From an uncultured Alistipes sp. (GTDB lineage Bacteria > Bacteroidota > Bacteroidia > Bacteroidales > Rikenellaceae): a DNA stretch of 64,000 nt. Location of the stretch: NCBI GenBank assembly GCA_900769405.1, contig CAAGGL010000031.1, positions 1 to 64,000 on the forward strand. The letters run 5' to 3'. Both the position numbers and the translations under genes were made by a program. Shown piece after piece: positions 33,737 to 43,342 of the stretch (within the stretch, counting starts at the first letter, position 1; every line of letters starts with the position of its first letter). Below the pieces are notes generated by a model. The model searched no databases and was not told the DNA's origin. It saw only the letters and a program-made list of their open reading frames with translations.

Positions 33737-34432
33737 ATGGCAAACAAGAAGAACGTTACAGTTGAGGAGCAGATCGATCAGGAGATCGGTGTTGCTATCG
33801 ACAAGACTCAGGACTTTTTTGACAAAAATGGCAAGACCATTACCTACGTGCTGATCGCTATCGTAGCTGTTGTAGCTGCTGTATTCGGCTATCAGAAGTT
33901 CGTTAAGGAGCCTCGTGCCGAGAAGGCTGCTGCGGCTATGTATATGGCTCAGTTCCGTTTCGAGGGCGAGCAGGCTGACTACGAGCTGGCTCTGAACGGT
34001 GATGAGGAGGGTGCCGGTTTCCTCGATGTTATCGAGCAGTACGGTTCGACTCCCGCGGGCAACTTGGCAGCTCAGTATGCAGGTATCTGCTATATGAAGC
34101 TCGGTGATTGGGACAACGCTGAGAAGTACTTGGCTAAGTACAAGGCTACTAAGGGTGTACCCAATGCAGTTGTAAATGCTGAGAACCTCGGTTTGCAGGG
34201 CGATGTTAAGGTTCAGAAGGGTGAGTACAAGGCTGCTGCCGGTCTGTTCGAGAAGGCTGCTGCTGTTTCGGAGAACGATTTCACCACTCCTCTCTACTTG
34301 AAGAAGGCTGCTCTGGCTTACGAGGCTGCCGGTGACAAGGCTGCTGCTGAGAAGCTCTACAAGCGTATCTCGGTTGAGTTCGCTGCAAGCGTAGAGGCTC
34401 GCGACGCTGAGAAGAAGCTGGGTCAGGAGTAA
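33737..34432 (+). CDS. TPR-repeat membrane-anchored protein
   Basis: 231 residues from ATG 33737 (MANKKNVTVEEQ). One membrane helix lies at about residues 33-52 (TYVLIAIVAVVAAVFGYQKF), with the rest periplasmic. Helical repeats follow: AAQYAGICYMKLGDWDNAEKYL, LGLQGDVKVQKGEYKAAAGLF, YLKKAALAYEAAGDKAAAEKLY. Layout and size resemble YfgM-like tetratricopeptide proteins. It has its own promoter and terminator, and its codon use is strongly biased, which suggests high expression. Confidence 0.8.
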   Translation: MANKKNVTVEEQIDQEIGVAIDKTQDFFDKNGKTITYVLIAIVAVVAAVFGYQKFVKEPRAEKAAAAMYMAQFRFEGEQADYELALNGDEEGAGFLDVIEQYGSTPAGNLAAQYAGICYMKLGDWDNAEKYLAKYKATKGVPNAVVNAENLGLQGDVKVQKGEYKAAAGLFEKAAAVSENDFTTPLYLKKAALAYEAAGDKAAAEKLYKRISVEFAASVEARDAEKKLGQE

Positions 34433-34454
34433 TCCACTCCAACGCTAACGAATA

Positions 34455-34490
34455 ACGGCCGCCCCTTTCGAGGGGCGGCCGTTTGTTTTG
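34455..34490 (+). terminator. terminator after the TPR gene
   Basis: An 11-bp stem ACGGCCGCCCC / GGGGCGGCCGT (34455-34482) is followed by TTGTTTTG. It also lies at the end of the converging MBL gene. Confidence 0.75.
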
Positions 34491-34506
34491 CGCGTATGCG
34501 TCGTGG

Positions 34507-35259
34507 TTACTCCATCGGACGGATACGAATGTCGGTAATGTCCTTCACCAGCTCAACCAAGCGGTCGATGTCGGTCTTCTCCTCGACCTGACCATAGTGA
34601 TAGGGGTAGAAGATCGCGGGGCGAATGGCGTGAACGGCCTCGGCAGCCTGATCGACAGTCATCGTGTAGGGCTGATTGACGGGCAGGAATGCGATGTCGA
34701 TATTCTGCAACTGCATCATTTCGGGCGTGTTCTCGGTGTCGCCGGCGATGTAGATTCGGGTGCCGCCGAGCGAGAGCAGATAGCCGTTGTCGCGACCGCC
34801 TGCGGGGTGGAAATTCTCGTGACCCTCGGTGTAGTTGTAAGCCGCAATGGCCTCGATATCAATGCCCTCCTCGGGGAATACACTCTCGCCGTTGCGCAGT
34901 ACCACGCCGCGACCGATAGCCGCGATCGACGATGCATTGGCGTAGATGTGAGTCTTGGCTGTCGAGAGCAGATCGACCGTCACGGTGTCGAGGTGATCGT
35001 CGTGGTCGTGCGACACGAGGATATAGTCGGCTTTGGGCTGCGACGCATAGTCGGCATTCGAACCGACGGGATCGATGTAGATCCAGCGACCGTCGTAGCA
35101 GATCGCCAGCGACGAGTGAGCATAGAATCGCAGGATTAGCTCCTTGCCGTTTTTGGTGGTGAGATGATCCTCGGGATATGCCGACTGCGGGGCGGTAGAG
35201 CAAGCTGATGTTGTAAGTGCTGCCATAGTAAAAAGGATTATTCGGTTAATTAATTTCAT
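34507..35259 (-). CDS. MBL-fold metal-dependent hydrolase lipoprotein
   Basis: 250 residues. Lipoprotein signal (TTSAC near residue 20). The metallo-beta-lactamase fold of the UlaG-like kind has the zinc motif SHDHDDHLD and later AGDTENTPEM; YPYHYGQ carries the last metal His. Mature protein is periplasmic or surface. The substrate is unknown. It is monocistronic, facing the TPR gene across a shared terminator. Confidence 0.85.
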   Translation of the reverse strand: MKLINRIILFTMAALTTSACSTAPQSAYPEDHLTTKNGKELILRFYAHSSLAICYDGRWIYIDPVGSNADYASQPKADYILVSHDHDDHLDTVTVDLLSTAKTHIYANASSIAAIGRGVVLRNGESVFPEEGIDIEAIAAYNYTEGHENFHPAGGRDNGYLLSLGGTRIYIAGDTENTPEMMQLQNIDIAFLPVNQPYTMTVDQAAEAVHAIRPAIFYPYHYGQVEEKTDIDRLVELVKDITDIRIRPME

Positions 35260-35338
35260 TGTTTTTGGTTGGTTACAGATAATCTCTTGCCAAAGTTACA
35301 AAAAAGCGTGCAGAATCGCAATACCGAACAAATAAAAA

Positions 35339-35365
35339 ACAGCAGAACGTGCGACGCTCTGCTGT
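35339..35365 (-). terminator. terminator downstream of the tRNA-Ser region
   Basis: A stem ACAGCAGAACG / CGCTCTGCTGT (35339-35365, one mismatch) is followed by TTTTTT on the minus strand. Confidence 0.6.
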
Positions 35366-35375
35366 TGTTGTTGAG

Positions 35376-35393
35376 TGCGGAAAGAGAGGGATT
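35376..35393 (-). repeat. direct repeat of the tRNA-Ser 3' end
   Basis: TGCGGAAAGAGAGGGATT here is identical to 35577-35594, the 3' end of the tRNA-Ser gene, 201 bp away. The sequence following it does not continue as a tRNA. It may be a remnant attachment site or what is left of a second tRNA gene. Confidence 0.6.
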
Positions 35394-35536
35394 ACTGCAC
35401 TTGGTTTGTGATCCTTGTCGCTCGCCGCGGGGCCCTTGCAAAATTCGCTCCGCAAAAGTTGATAAATCAACTAACTTTTGTTTCCCGCCACTATGCGTGC
35501 AAATAAATTTGCCCACATAATGTCGTAAAACAAAAA

Positions 35537-35563
35537 AAAGATGTCGAATCATCGACATCTTTT
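35537..35563. terminator. bidirectional terminator after tRNA-Ser
   Basis: A stem AAGATGTCGA / TCGACATCTT with a 4-nt loop is flanked by A and T runs on both sides. Confidence 0.75.
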
Positions 35564-35578
35564 TGCTTCGTTCTTTTG

Positions 35579-35663
35579 CGGAAAGAGAGGGATTCGAACC
35601 CCCGGAACCTCTCAGTTCAACGGTTTTCAAGACCGCCGCAATCGACCACTCTGCCATCTTTCC
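35579..35663 (-). tRNA. tRNA-Ser(TGA)
   Basis: On the minus strand: acceptor stem GGAAAGA / TCTTTCC, discriminator G, anticodon loop CTTGAAA (anticodon TGA), a long class II variable arm and T loop TTCGAAT. 85 nt; no CCA encoded. Confidence 0.93.
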
Positions 35664-35740
35664 GCCGCAAAAGTATGAACTATTTTCGGTTTTGCCAAAT
35701 TTTTGTGCGCTTTTGCGTCGAAAATATTGAGTTTGAGTCG

Positions 35741-36475
35741 TTATCGACGGCGGAATTCCGAGCAGACAATCGAGGTGGCGATGGCTACATTGAGCGACTC
35801 CGAACCGTGTCGATCGACGGGGTAGGGCGGGATCAGCAACTTGTGAGAAACCGTAGCTGCGACCTCCTTGCTCACGCCGCGACCCTCGTTGCCCATAACG
35901 ATTATTCCGCTCTGTTTCAGTGTGCTGCGGTAGATATTCTCACCTTCGAGGAAGGTGCCGTAAACCTCGATGCCGTGTTTGCGAGCCTCGCTGAGTGTAG
36001 CCGCCAGATCGAGGTAGTGAACTCTCACGCGCAGGATAGCTCCCATTGTCGCCTGCACCACTTTGGGGTTGAAACAGTCGGCCGAATTGGGGGTGCAGAT
36101 GATGTCGCTGATGCCGAACCAATCGGCCAAACGGATGATCGTGCCCATATTGCCGGGGTTCTGCACCTCGTCCATTGCCAACACCAAGCCGCGCTCGGCC
36201 TCCGCGAGGTCGAATCGGTGATGCGGAATCTCGACAACGGCCACCGTGTCCGACGGCGTTTTGAGTAGCGACAATCGCTCCAACTCCTTTGCACTCGCGG
36301 GCTCAAATGCGGGGTGTGCAAACTCGCGCGACGAGTAGATGTGGCGTACGCGGAGCGACGAGGCGGCGATCTCGCCAACGAGCTTTGCGCCCTCGGCTAC
36401 GAAGAGTCCCGTCTCGGTGCGGGCGCGTTTGTCCGCAAGCGAGCGAACGAGTTGAATATCAGCGCGTGTAATCAT
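35741..36475 (-). CDS. TrmH/SpoU-family RNA 2'-O-methyltransferase
   Basis: 244 residues, SPOUT fold. N-terminal substrate-binding part (RTETGLFVAEGAKLVGEI), then the methyltransferase domain with the family motifs: MDEVQNPGNMGTIIRLADWFGI, FNPKVVQATMGAILRV, IVMGNEGRGVS and the C-terminal SLNVAIATSIVCSEF knot loop. It probably methylates rRNA or tRNA ribose; the exact site cannot be stated. It begins 2 nt after the tsaD stop on the same strand. Confidence 0.88.
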   Translation of the reverse strand: MITRADIQLVRSLADKRARTETGLFVAEGAKLVGEIAASSLRVRHIYSSREFAHPAFEPASAKELERLSLLKTPSDTVAVVEIPHHRFDLAEAERGLVLAMDEVQNPGNMGTIIRLADWFGISDIICTPNSADCFNPKVVQATMGAILRVRVHYLDLAATLSEARKHGIEVYGTFLEGENIYRSTLKQSGIIVMGNEGRGVSKEVAATVSHKLLIPPYPVDRHGSESLNVAIATSIVCSEFRRR

Positions 36476-36477
36476 CG

Positions 36478-37542
36478 TTATTCCTCCTCTTTTGGGGTGG
36501 TCTGTTCGCTGTGAATCTGCAACAACTCTTCGAGTCGTGCAACGGGCGTGGTGTCGAGCGATGCGAAGCGTCCCGTCTGGTAGCGATAGTAGCCCGAAAT
36601 GGCGATCATTGCGGCGTTGTCGGTCGTGAACTTACGCTCGGGAATGAACGTGCGCCAGCCGCGACGACGACCCTCCTCGGCTACGGCATTGCGCAGTCCC
36701 GAGTTAGCCGAAACGCCACCTGCAATGGCAATATCCTTGATGCGGTAGTGCTTTGCCGCCTTGACTAACTTGTTGAGTAGTATGTCGATAATGGTCTTCT
36801 GTAACGATGCGCAGAGGTCGGCCTTGCGACGCTCGATGAAGGTCGGATCGAGAGCCATCTCGTCACGCAACGTGTAGAGGAACGAGGTCTTCAAGCCGCT
36901 GAACGAGTAGTCGAAACCCTCCATTCTCGGCTTTGCGAATTTGATCGAATCGGGGTCGCCCTCGGCTGCCAGACGGTCGATCACGGGACCACCGGGATAG
37001 GGCAGACCCATCACCTTGGCGCACTTGTCGAACGCCTCGCCCGCAGCGTCGTCGATTGTGGTGCCGACGATCTCCATTTCGAGCGGCGAATTGACCTTAA
37101 CGATCTGTGTGTGACCGCCACTGACGAGCAGACACAAGAACGGAAACTCGGGGTGGGGCACCTCGGCGTCGGGCAGGTCGATAAAATGCGAAAGGATATG
37201 ACCTTGCAGGTGATTTACTTCGACAAGCGGTATATTGTTTGCTATCGACAATCCCTTAGCGAACGACACACCGACCAGCAGCGAACCGAGCAGACCCGGA
37301 CCGCGCGTGAAGGCGATTGCGTCCACCTCGTCGAGTGTTATACCTGCCTGACGCAGAGCGGTATCGACGACGGGAATGATGTTCTGTTGGTGAGCTCGCG
37401 AGGCCAATTCGGGGATCACGCCGCCATACTGTTCGTGGACGGCTTGCGATGCGATTACGTTCGAGAGCAGCACGCGGTCACGCACAACGGCAGCCGATGT
37501 GTCGTCGCACGATGATTCTATGCCTAAGATTGTAATATTCAT
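36478..37542 (-). CDS. tsaD: tRNA N6-adenosine threonylcarbamoyltransferase TsaD
   Basis: 354 residues. Hallmarks: LGIESSCDDTSAAVV start, GGVIPELASRAHQQNI, metal motif VNHLQGHILSHF (HxxxH), LVSGGHTQIV, DDAAGEAFDK, GGPVIDRLA and GGVSANSGLR. It forms t6A37 on ANN-decoding tRNAs with TsaB/E/C. It is cytosolic and essential in most bacteria. Full length. It is divergent from the TamB-like gene and upstream of the SpoU gene. Confidence 0.95.
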   Translation of the reverse strand: MNITILGIESSCDDTSAAVVRDRVLLSNVIASQAVHEQYGGVIPELASRAHQQNIIPVVDTALRQAGITLDEVDAIAFTRGPGLLGSLLVGVSFAKGLSIANNIPLVEVNHLQGHILSHFIDLPDAEVPHPEFPFLCLLVSGGHTQIVKVNSPLEMEIVGTTIDDAAGEAFDKCAKVMGLPYPGGPVIDRLAAEGDPDSIKFAKPRMEGFDYSFSGLKTSFLYTLRDEMALDPTFIERRKADLCASLQKTIIDILLNKLVKAAKHYRIKDIAIAGGVSANSGLRNAVAEEGRRRGWRTFIPERKFTTDNAAMIAISGYYRYQTGRFASLDTTPVARLEELLQIHSEQTTPKEEE

Positions 37543-37543
37543 A

Positions 37544-37574
37544 TTGCAAAATTAGCTAAAAATGCTTAACTTTG
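37544..37574 (+). promoter_or_regulatory. promoter of the TamB-like gene
   Basis: TTG (37544-37546), a 20-nt spacer and TAACTTTG (37567-37574) lie 21 nt before ATG 37596. The minus strand carries TAATTTTG just before the tsaD start, so the two promoters overlap. Confidence 0.7.
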
Positions 37575-37595
37575 TAAGTTAATAAACGACATTTA

Positions 37596-40500
37596 ATGCG
37601 CAAAGGTATAAAAATATTGGGTTATATCGTATCGACACTTGTTTTAGTGACGATAATTCTGCCTTTGACGCTGTCGGTGTTGATCAATCTCGGGGCGGTG
37701 CAGAATTGGGCAGTCGATGCTGCGGCAGGCTTCGCCTCGCGCAAGTTGGGTACGAAGGTGAGTATCGATCACGTCGATCTCGGGCTGTTCAACCGCTTGC
37801 AGGTTGAGGGTTTCTATGTTGAGGATTATCAGGGAGATACGCTGCTCTATGCGCATCAGGTCGAAACGGGTATCACCTCGTTTAAGCCTCTGACGTTTGG
37901 TGTTGCGAAGGTCGATAGCGCGCTGTTGCGATTGGCCGAATCGCCCGAGGGTGAGATCAATATCAAGGAGGTTGTCGATCGCCTGCGCTCGGGTAAGGGT
38001 AGCAAATTCCGTATGGCGATCAATCGCGCCGAGATCTCCAATTTCCGATTTGAACTTTTCCGTAACGACACAACGCATCGCTATCGCGGCGGTATCGACT
38101 GGTCGGCAATGCAGCTTTATGATGCCGATGTCGAGGGTCGCGACTTCCTGCTCGACGGCGATTCGATTGCGGTGCGACTGGATCACATCGCTTTCAACGA
38201 ACGTAGCGGTATTCACATCGACGATGTTTCGACCAATCTGCTCTCGATAGTGTCGGGACGTATGCGCTTTGATGATCTGCACGTGCAGTCGGGTGAAACC
38301 GAGATCAATATCCCGATGTTGGCGATCATAGGCAACGGCTGGGACGACTATTCGGACTACATCAACAAGGTGGTGATGGATATTACGGCCGTGGATTCGA
38401 AGGTCGATTTCGCGACGCTCGGATATTTCGCACCGCAGATTGGTCATTGGAAGACTCGACTGTCGGATATCGACCTCAATGTTCGAGGTACGGTGGCCGA
38501 TATGGGTGGTACGGTGGAGCAGGTCAAGCTGGGTAATCAGACGACGGCTAAGGTGGATTTCCGTATGGTCGGTCTGCCCGATGTCGAGCGCACTCGATTT
38601 GTGTTCGATATTGACCGCCTCACCACACGCATTGACGATGTGTCGGCAGTGATGAATGACTTGACGGGACGCGCGCTGCCTGCGAAGGTGCAGACGATGT
38701 TGGCGCGTGCCGAGCGAATTGATCTCTCGGGCGAGTTCGACGGTCGCTTGAAAGCCTTTGATGCCGAGGCTGCGCTGACGACGGCTTTGGGCGCGATCGA
38801 CGGTCGAATGAAACTGACCGAGGAGTCGAAGGGTCGCCAGAACCGCTTTGTGGGTGACGTCGCAATCTCGAATTTCGATTTGGGAGGTCTGCTGGCGGCG
38901 CAAAAGTTGGGCAAGGTGAGCCTTGCGGCCGATCTCGAAGGTGTTATGGGTGGTGGTCAGTTCATTGCAAATATCGACGGCGAGGTGCCTCTGTTCGATT
39001 TCAACGATTATAGATACGACTCGATCGCTCTGCGCGGTCGAATTGATAATCAACGCTTTGAGGGTATTATCGGTAGCGACGACCATAATCTCGACTTCGA
39101 CTTTAATGGTGCGGTCGATTTCAATGGCGAGGTGCCGCGCTATGACTTTGCGCTGCAATTGGATCGTGCCGATCTGCACGCTCTGAATTTCAATCGCCGC
39201 GATACGTTGTCGGTACTCGGTGCGCGACTGACGGCTAACGGCTCGGGTAACTCGCTCGACAACTTGAATGGTACGGTGAGAATCAACGAGGCCGAGTATA
39301 TCGGTTTGAAGGATACGATCCGCACCTCGGCGATGACCCTGCGTGGCGAAAATAGCGAATCGAGCAAATATGTGGCTCTGACCTCCGATTTTGTCGATGC
39401 GACGTTCCGTAGTAAGTTGAGCTATAAGACCATTTTCGAGTATCTGAAAGATGGTTTGTTGGCCTATCTGCCCTCGCTGACGCACGAGGAGGGTCACGTT
39501 CATCGCCACACGACCGACGAGATTGGCAGTGTCGATCGCTATTCGCTGCTGTCGGTCAATTTGAAGAAGACAACGGAGCTGACCGAGGCTATTCTGTCGG
39601 GCTTGCAGATCGCCGACGGCACGAGCCTCTCGTTTATGTTCAATCCCGATAACGACCGCTTCACGCTCAAACTCCTCTCGGACTATGTCGAGCGCAACAA
39701 TATGATGGCGACCAAGATCAATCTCAATGCCAACAACAGCTACGACTCGTTGGCGTTGTATCTGCGTTCGGAGGATCTCTATCTGCGTCAGCTGCATATG
39801 CCCGATCTGTCGGTGCAGGCCGGAGCGAAGAATAACCACGTTTCGCTGTCGGCAGGATTCAACAATGCGGTGCAGGCGGTGTCGGCGCTGTTGGGTGTCG
39901 ATGCGGTGCTGTCGCGCAACGATGACGGGTCGAGCCGAATCTCGATCGATCTGAAACCGTCGAATATCCGTCAGGGCAACCAGACGTGGCATATTGGAGC
40001 AAAGAAGATTATCTATAACCCCCGAAATATCTCGATCGACCGATTTATGGTGCGCAACGATGAGCAGTCGCTGCTGCTCGATGGCGTGGCGTCGCAACAG
40101 ATGTCCGACTCGGTGGTGTTGACGCTGCGTAATTTCGACCTTGCGCCTGTGAGTCAGCTGCTCGAAAGCATTGGCGGCTATCGAATCGAGGGCCGAAGTG
40201 ACGGTCGCGCTGTGATGCACTCGGCATTGAAGGGTGGTCGAATTGACGGTACGGTGTCGCTTGACGGTGTCGAGGTGAACGATGTTGTGGTGCCGCCGGT
40301 GCAGGTGCTGGCGCGTTGGGATATGCAGCGCAACCGCGCCCGACTGCTGCTGGCCGATCGCCAAAAGCAGGATACCGTTATCCGTGGTTACTATGCGCCC
40401 GACTCGAAACGCTACTTCATCGAGGCGGGTATCGATAATGTCCCGATGCGCCTGATCGAACCCTTCCTGACGGGTGTGGTTTCGGGTACGAAGGGTACGG

Positions 40501-42131
40501 CCGACGCCAAGATGCAGTTCACGGGACGAGGTCGCCAGGCCGAACTGAGTGGACAGATCAAGGTCGATAGTCTGCGCACACGAATCGACTTTACGGGTGT
40601 CGAATATTCGGTGCCGTCGGCTACGATGGTGGTCGAGAAGAATCGTTTCGTGCTGCCCGCAACGCGTTTCTACGATCGTGACGGCAACAACGGTACGGTC
40701 GAGATGAAGCTCGATCTGAACCATCTGTCGAATATCTCGTTCGATATCGTGGCACGCCCCAATCAGATGTTGGTGATGGATACCGACGAGCAGGGTAACG
40801 ACCTATTCTATGGTACGGTCTATGGCACGGGCTCGGCACGAATCTCGGGCGACAAGATGGGTGTCAAGATGGATATTGCGGCAACGACCGACGATAATAC
40901 CCAATTCTTCCTGCCGTTGAGCGGTACGTCGAATATCTCGCAGGCCGACTTCGTGGTCTTCCGTTCGCCCCGAATGAGGACCGATACGACGATGACCTAC
41001 CTGGCCCGCAAGAAGATGATGTACGAACGCCGCCAGCGCCAGCGATCGAACAGCGACAGCAATATGGATATCTCGATGGCGGTGAATGTACGCCCCAATG
41101 CCGAGTTCCAGCTGGTGATCGACCCGACCGTGGGCGATATTATTCGTGGTCGCGGCGAGGGTACGCTCAATATGCACATCAACCCCCGAAGCGGTGTGTT
41201 CGATATGTATGGCGACTGCGAGATTACGGAGGGTAGCTATCTGTTCACACTGCAAAATATTGTCAATAAGAAGTTTACAATCGATGCAGGTAGTACGATC
41301 CAGTGGAGTGGCGACCCGCTCGATGCGATGCTGAATATCCGCGCGATCTACCAAATCAAGACCTCGTTGCAGCCGTTGCTCGGCTCGACCTCGGCGTCAG
41401 GATCGGGTGGTGCGCGTTCGCTGGTCGATTGCATTATCAACCTCACCGACCGTCTGTCGAATCCGACCGTGACGTTCGGTATCGAGGTGCCCAATGCCGA
41501 TACCGAGGTGCAGAACGTGGTGAGCAATATGCTCAATACGCAGGAGGAGATCGCCAACCAATTCATCTATCTGCTTGTATTCAATAGCTTTATGAACGAA
41601 TCGGGTATTGGCGGTGCTGCGAACTTCGGCGCGGTGGGTACGGCTACGACGGGCTTCGAGTTGTTGTCGAATCAGTTGAGCAACTGGCTATCGACCGACG
41701 ACCTGAGCTTCATCGTTCGCTATCGCCCCTCGACCGAAATGAGTGGCGACGAGTTCGATCTGGGCTTCTCGAAGAGTCTGATCAGCGACCGCCTGCTGGT
41801 TGAGGTTGAGGGTAACTATGTGTCGGATCGAAACACCGTCAGCGGCCAGAACAGCAACCTTATGGGCGAGGCCTACATCACGTGGCTGATCGACCGTGCG
41901 GGCAACCTGAAACTGCGCGGATTCACGCAGACGATCGACCGTTTCGACGAGAACCAGGGTCTGCAAGAGAGCGGTATCGGTATCTACTACAAGGAGGATT
42001 TTAGCACTTTCCGCGATATTGTTCGTAATTTTAAGGAACGTTTTGCTAATTTTGGCAAGCGAAAACGCGCCAAGAAGGCGGAGGAAGAGGCTCAAAAGGC
42101 TGAGAGCGAAGATGATAAATCGGCGCAATAA
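37596..42131 (+). CDS. tamB: TamB-like translocation/assembly protein (AsmA superfamily)
   Basis: 1511 residues. A single N-terminal membrane helix (about 8-30), AsmA-like start (SRKLGTKVSIDHVDLGLFNRL), a very long region of repeating beta strands, and the conserved C-terminal TamB domain (about 1130-1460: GDIIRGRGEGTLNMHI, FTLQNIVNKKFTIDAGSTIQWSG, SNPTVTFGIEVPN, FDLGFSKSLISDRLLVEVEG). It would bridge the inner and outer membranes; known homologues assist outer-membrane protein insertion or lipid transport. The tail is Lys/Glu-rich. It is followed by the ExbBD/TonB genes after 74 nt. Confidence 0.88.
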   Translation: MRKGIKILGYIVSTLVLVTIILPLTLSVLINLGAVQNWAVDAAAGFASRKLGTKVSIDHVDLGLFNRLQVEGFYVEDYQGDTLLYAHQVETGITSFKPLTFGVAKVDSALLRLAESPEGEINIKEVVDRLRSGKGSKFRMAINRAEISNFRFELFRNDTTHRYRGGIDWSAMQLYDADVEGRDFLLDGDSIAVRLDHIAFNERSGIHIDDVSTNLLSIVSGRMRFDDLHVQSGETEINIPMLAIIGNGWDDYSDYINKVVMDITAVDSKVDFATLGYFAPQIGHWKTRLSDIDLNVRGTVADMGGTVEQVKLGNQTTAKVDFRMVGLPDVERTRFVFDIDRLTTRIDDVSAVMNDLTGRALPAKVQTMLARAERIDLSGEFDGRLKAFDAEAALTTALGAIDGRMKLTEESKGRQNRFVGDVAISNFDLGGLLAAQKLGKVSLAADLEGVMGGGQFIANIDGEVPLFDFNDYRYDSIALRGRIDNQRFEGIIGSDDHNLDFDFNGAVDFNGEVPRYDFALQLDRADLHALNFNRRDTLSVLGARLTANGSGNSLDNLNGTVRINEAEYIGLKDTIRTSAMTLRGENSESSKYVALTSDFVDATFRSKLSYKTIFEYLKDGLLAYLPSLTHEEGHVHRHTTDEIGSVDRYSLLSVNLKKTTELTEAILSGLQIADGTSLSFMFNPDNDRFTLKLLSDYVERNNMMATKINLNANNSYDSLALYLRSEDLYLRQLHMPDLSVQAGAKNNHVSLSAGFNNAVQAVSALLGVDAVLSRNDDGSSRISIDLKPSNIRQGNQTWHIGAKKIIYNPRNISIDRFMVRNDEQSLLLDGVASQQMSDSVVLTLRNFDLAPVSQLLESIGGYRIEGRSDGRAVMHSALKGGRIDGTVSLDGVEVNDVVVPPVQVLARWDMQRNRARLLLADRQKQDTVIRGYYAPDSKRYFIEAGIDNVPMRLIEPFLTGVVSGTKGTADAKMQFTGRGRQAELSGQIKVDSLRTRIDFTGVEYSVPSATMVVEKNRFVLPATRFYDRDGNNGTVEMKLDLNHLSNISFDIVARPNQMLVMDTDEQGNDLFYGTVYGTGSARISGDKMGVKMDIAATTDDNTQFFLPLSGTSNISQADFVVFRSPRMRTDTTMTYLARKKMMYERRQRQRSNSDSNMDISMAVNVRPNAEFQLVIDPTVGDIIRGRGEGTLNMHINPRSGVFDMYGDCEITEGSYLFTLQNIVNKKFTIDAGSTIQWSGDPLDAMLNIRAIYQIKTSLQPLLGSTSASGSGGARSLVDCIINLTDRLSNPTVTFGIEVPNADTEVQNVVSNMLNTQEEIANQFIYLLVFNSFMNESGIGGAANFGAVGTATTGFELLSNQLSNWLSTDDLSFIVRYRPSTEMSGDEFDLGFSKSLISDRLLVEVEGNYVSDRNTVSGQNSNLMGEAYITWLIDRAGNLKLRGFTQTIDRFDENQGLQESGIGIYYKEDFSTFRDIVRNFKERFANFGKRKRAKKAEEEAQKAESEDDKSAQ

Positions 42132-42205
42132 AATGCCCGCCCTAGCCGTTTGATAGAGAGAAAAGAGTAAAATAATAAATAAGAAACTAAAAAACAGAAA
42201 AAACT

Positions 42206-42898
42206 ATGAATCTATTTTTGCAGGCTGCCGAGGCAGCACAGGCAGTACAAGAGGTTGTTGCCGAAGAGAGTGTTCGTATGGGTCTTTGGGAGTTGTTCAC
42301 CAAGGGTGGTTGGCTGATGTGGCCTCTGCTTGCGCTGGGTGGCGTGACGGTCTTCATTTTCGTTGAGCGTTGGTTGGCAATCCGCAAGGCGTCGGGTCTG
42401 AATATGAACTTTATGAACCGCATCCGCGACTACATCGTTGATGGTAAGATCGCCGCAGCGATCGACCTCTGCAAGAGCACCGATACCCCCATTGCTCGTA
42501 TGGTCGAGAAGGGTATCGAGCGTATCGGTCGCCCGATGAGCGACGTGCAGAACGCTATCGAGAACGTTGCTAACTTGGAGGTATCGAAGCTCGAAAACGG
42601 TCTTCCGTTCTTGGCGATGATCTCGGGTGGTGCGCCGATGATCGGTTTCTTGGGTACGGTACTCGGTATGGTTAAGACCTTTATGGATATGTCGGCGGCA
42701 GGTGGTACGGTCGATATGTCGATCTTGGCGTCGGGTATGTACGTAGCGATGGTTACGACCGTAGCAGGTCTGATCGTGGGTATCCCCGCATACTTTGGCT
42801 ACAACTACCTGGTGGCACGCATCGAGAAGTTGGTGTTCCAGATGGAGGCTAACTCGATCGCGTTTATGGATATTTTGAATCAACCCGTTCAGAAATAG
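42206..42898 (+). CDS. exbB: MotA/TolQ/ExbB proton channel protein
   Basis: 230 residues with three membrane helices (about 33-52, about 130-155, about 170-195). Family motifs: MISGGAPMIGFLGTVLGMVKTF and GMYVAMVTTVAGLIVGIPAYFGYNYL. It forms the pentameric proton channel that energises TonB or Tol systems with the ExbD-like gene 6 nt downstream. In this locus it probably powers the SusC-type transporters or Tol-Pal function. Confidence 0.92.
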   Translation: MNLFLQAAEAAQAVQEVVAEESVRMGLWELFTKGGWLMWPLLALGGVTVFIFVERWLAIRKASGLNMNFMNRIRDYIVDGKIAAAIDLCKSTDTPIARMVEKGIERIGRPMSDVQNAIENVANLEVSKLENGLPFLAMISGGAPMIGFLGTVLGMVKTFMDMSAAGGTVDMSILASGMYVAMVTTVAGLIVGIPAYFGYNYLVARIEKLVFQMEANSIAFMDILNQPVQK

Positions 42899-42904
42899 TA
42901 GGTT

Positions 42905-43312
42905 ATGGCAATCAAACGAGGATCGAAAGTAGAAGCGTCGTTCTCGGCATCGTCGATGACCGACTTGATGTTCCTGCTGCTGTTGTTCCTGCTCATTGCG
43001 ACGACGCTGATCAATCCCAATGCGCTGAAACTGACCCTGCCTAAGAGCGCTAACCAGCTCAAAGATAAGGCATATACGACGGTTTCGGTTGAGGATCTCG
43101 GTGGCGGTCGCTATCGCTACTACGTTGAGTTGGAGCAGGTGGACGGCATCGAGGGCGTCGAGCGCGCATTGCAGGCACGCCTGGCGGGTCAGGAGGCTCC
43201 CGTGGTGTCGTTGCATTGCGACAAGACGGTGGCAATCGACGAGGCGGTGCAGATGATGAACATCGCCCGCGACAACGGCTATAAACTGATTTTGGCTACC
43301 TCGCCCAATTAG
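42905..43312 (+). CDS. exbD: ExbD/TolR biopolymer transport protein
   Basis: 135 residues; one N-terminal membrane helix (MTDLMFLLLLFLLIATTLINP) holding the conserved Asp of the proton path, followed by the periplasmic domain (PKSANQLKDK; VVSLHCDKTVAIDEAVQMMNIARDNGYKLILAT). Partner of the ExbB-like protein. The TonB-like gene begins 30 nt later. Confidence 0.92.
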   Translation: MAIKRGSKVEASFSASSMTDLMFLLLLFLLIATTLINPNALKLTLPKSANQLKDKAYTTVSVEDLGGGRYRYYVELEQVDGIEGVERALQARLAGQEAPVVSLHCDKTVAIDEAVQMMNIARDNGYKLILATSPN

Positions 43313-43342
43313 TCGCGAGTGAGCCTAACGAATTGATTAAGA

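Noticed and set aside
37644..40724. 1026-codon minus-strand frame opposite the TamB-like gene
   Set aside because: Same cause: codon bias in a long plus-strand gene whose product has clear TamB features. No promoter or recognisable protein.
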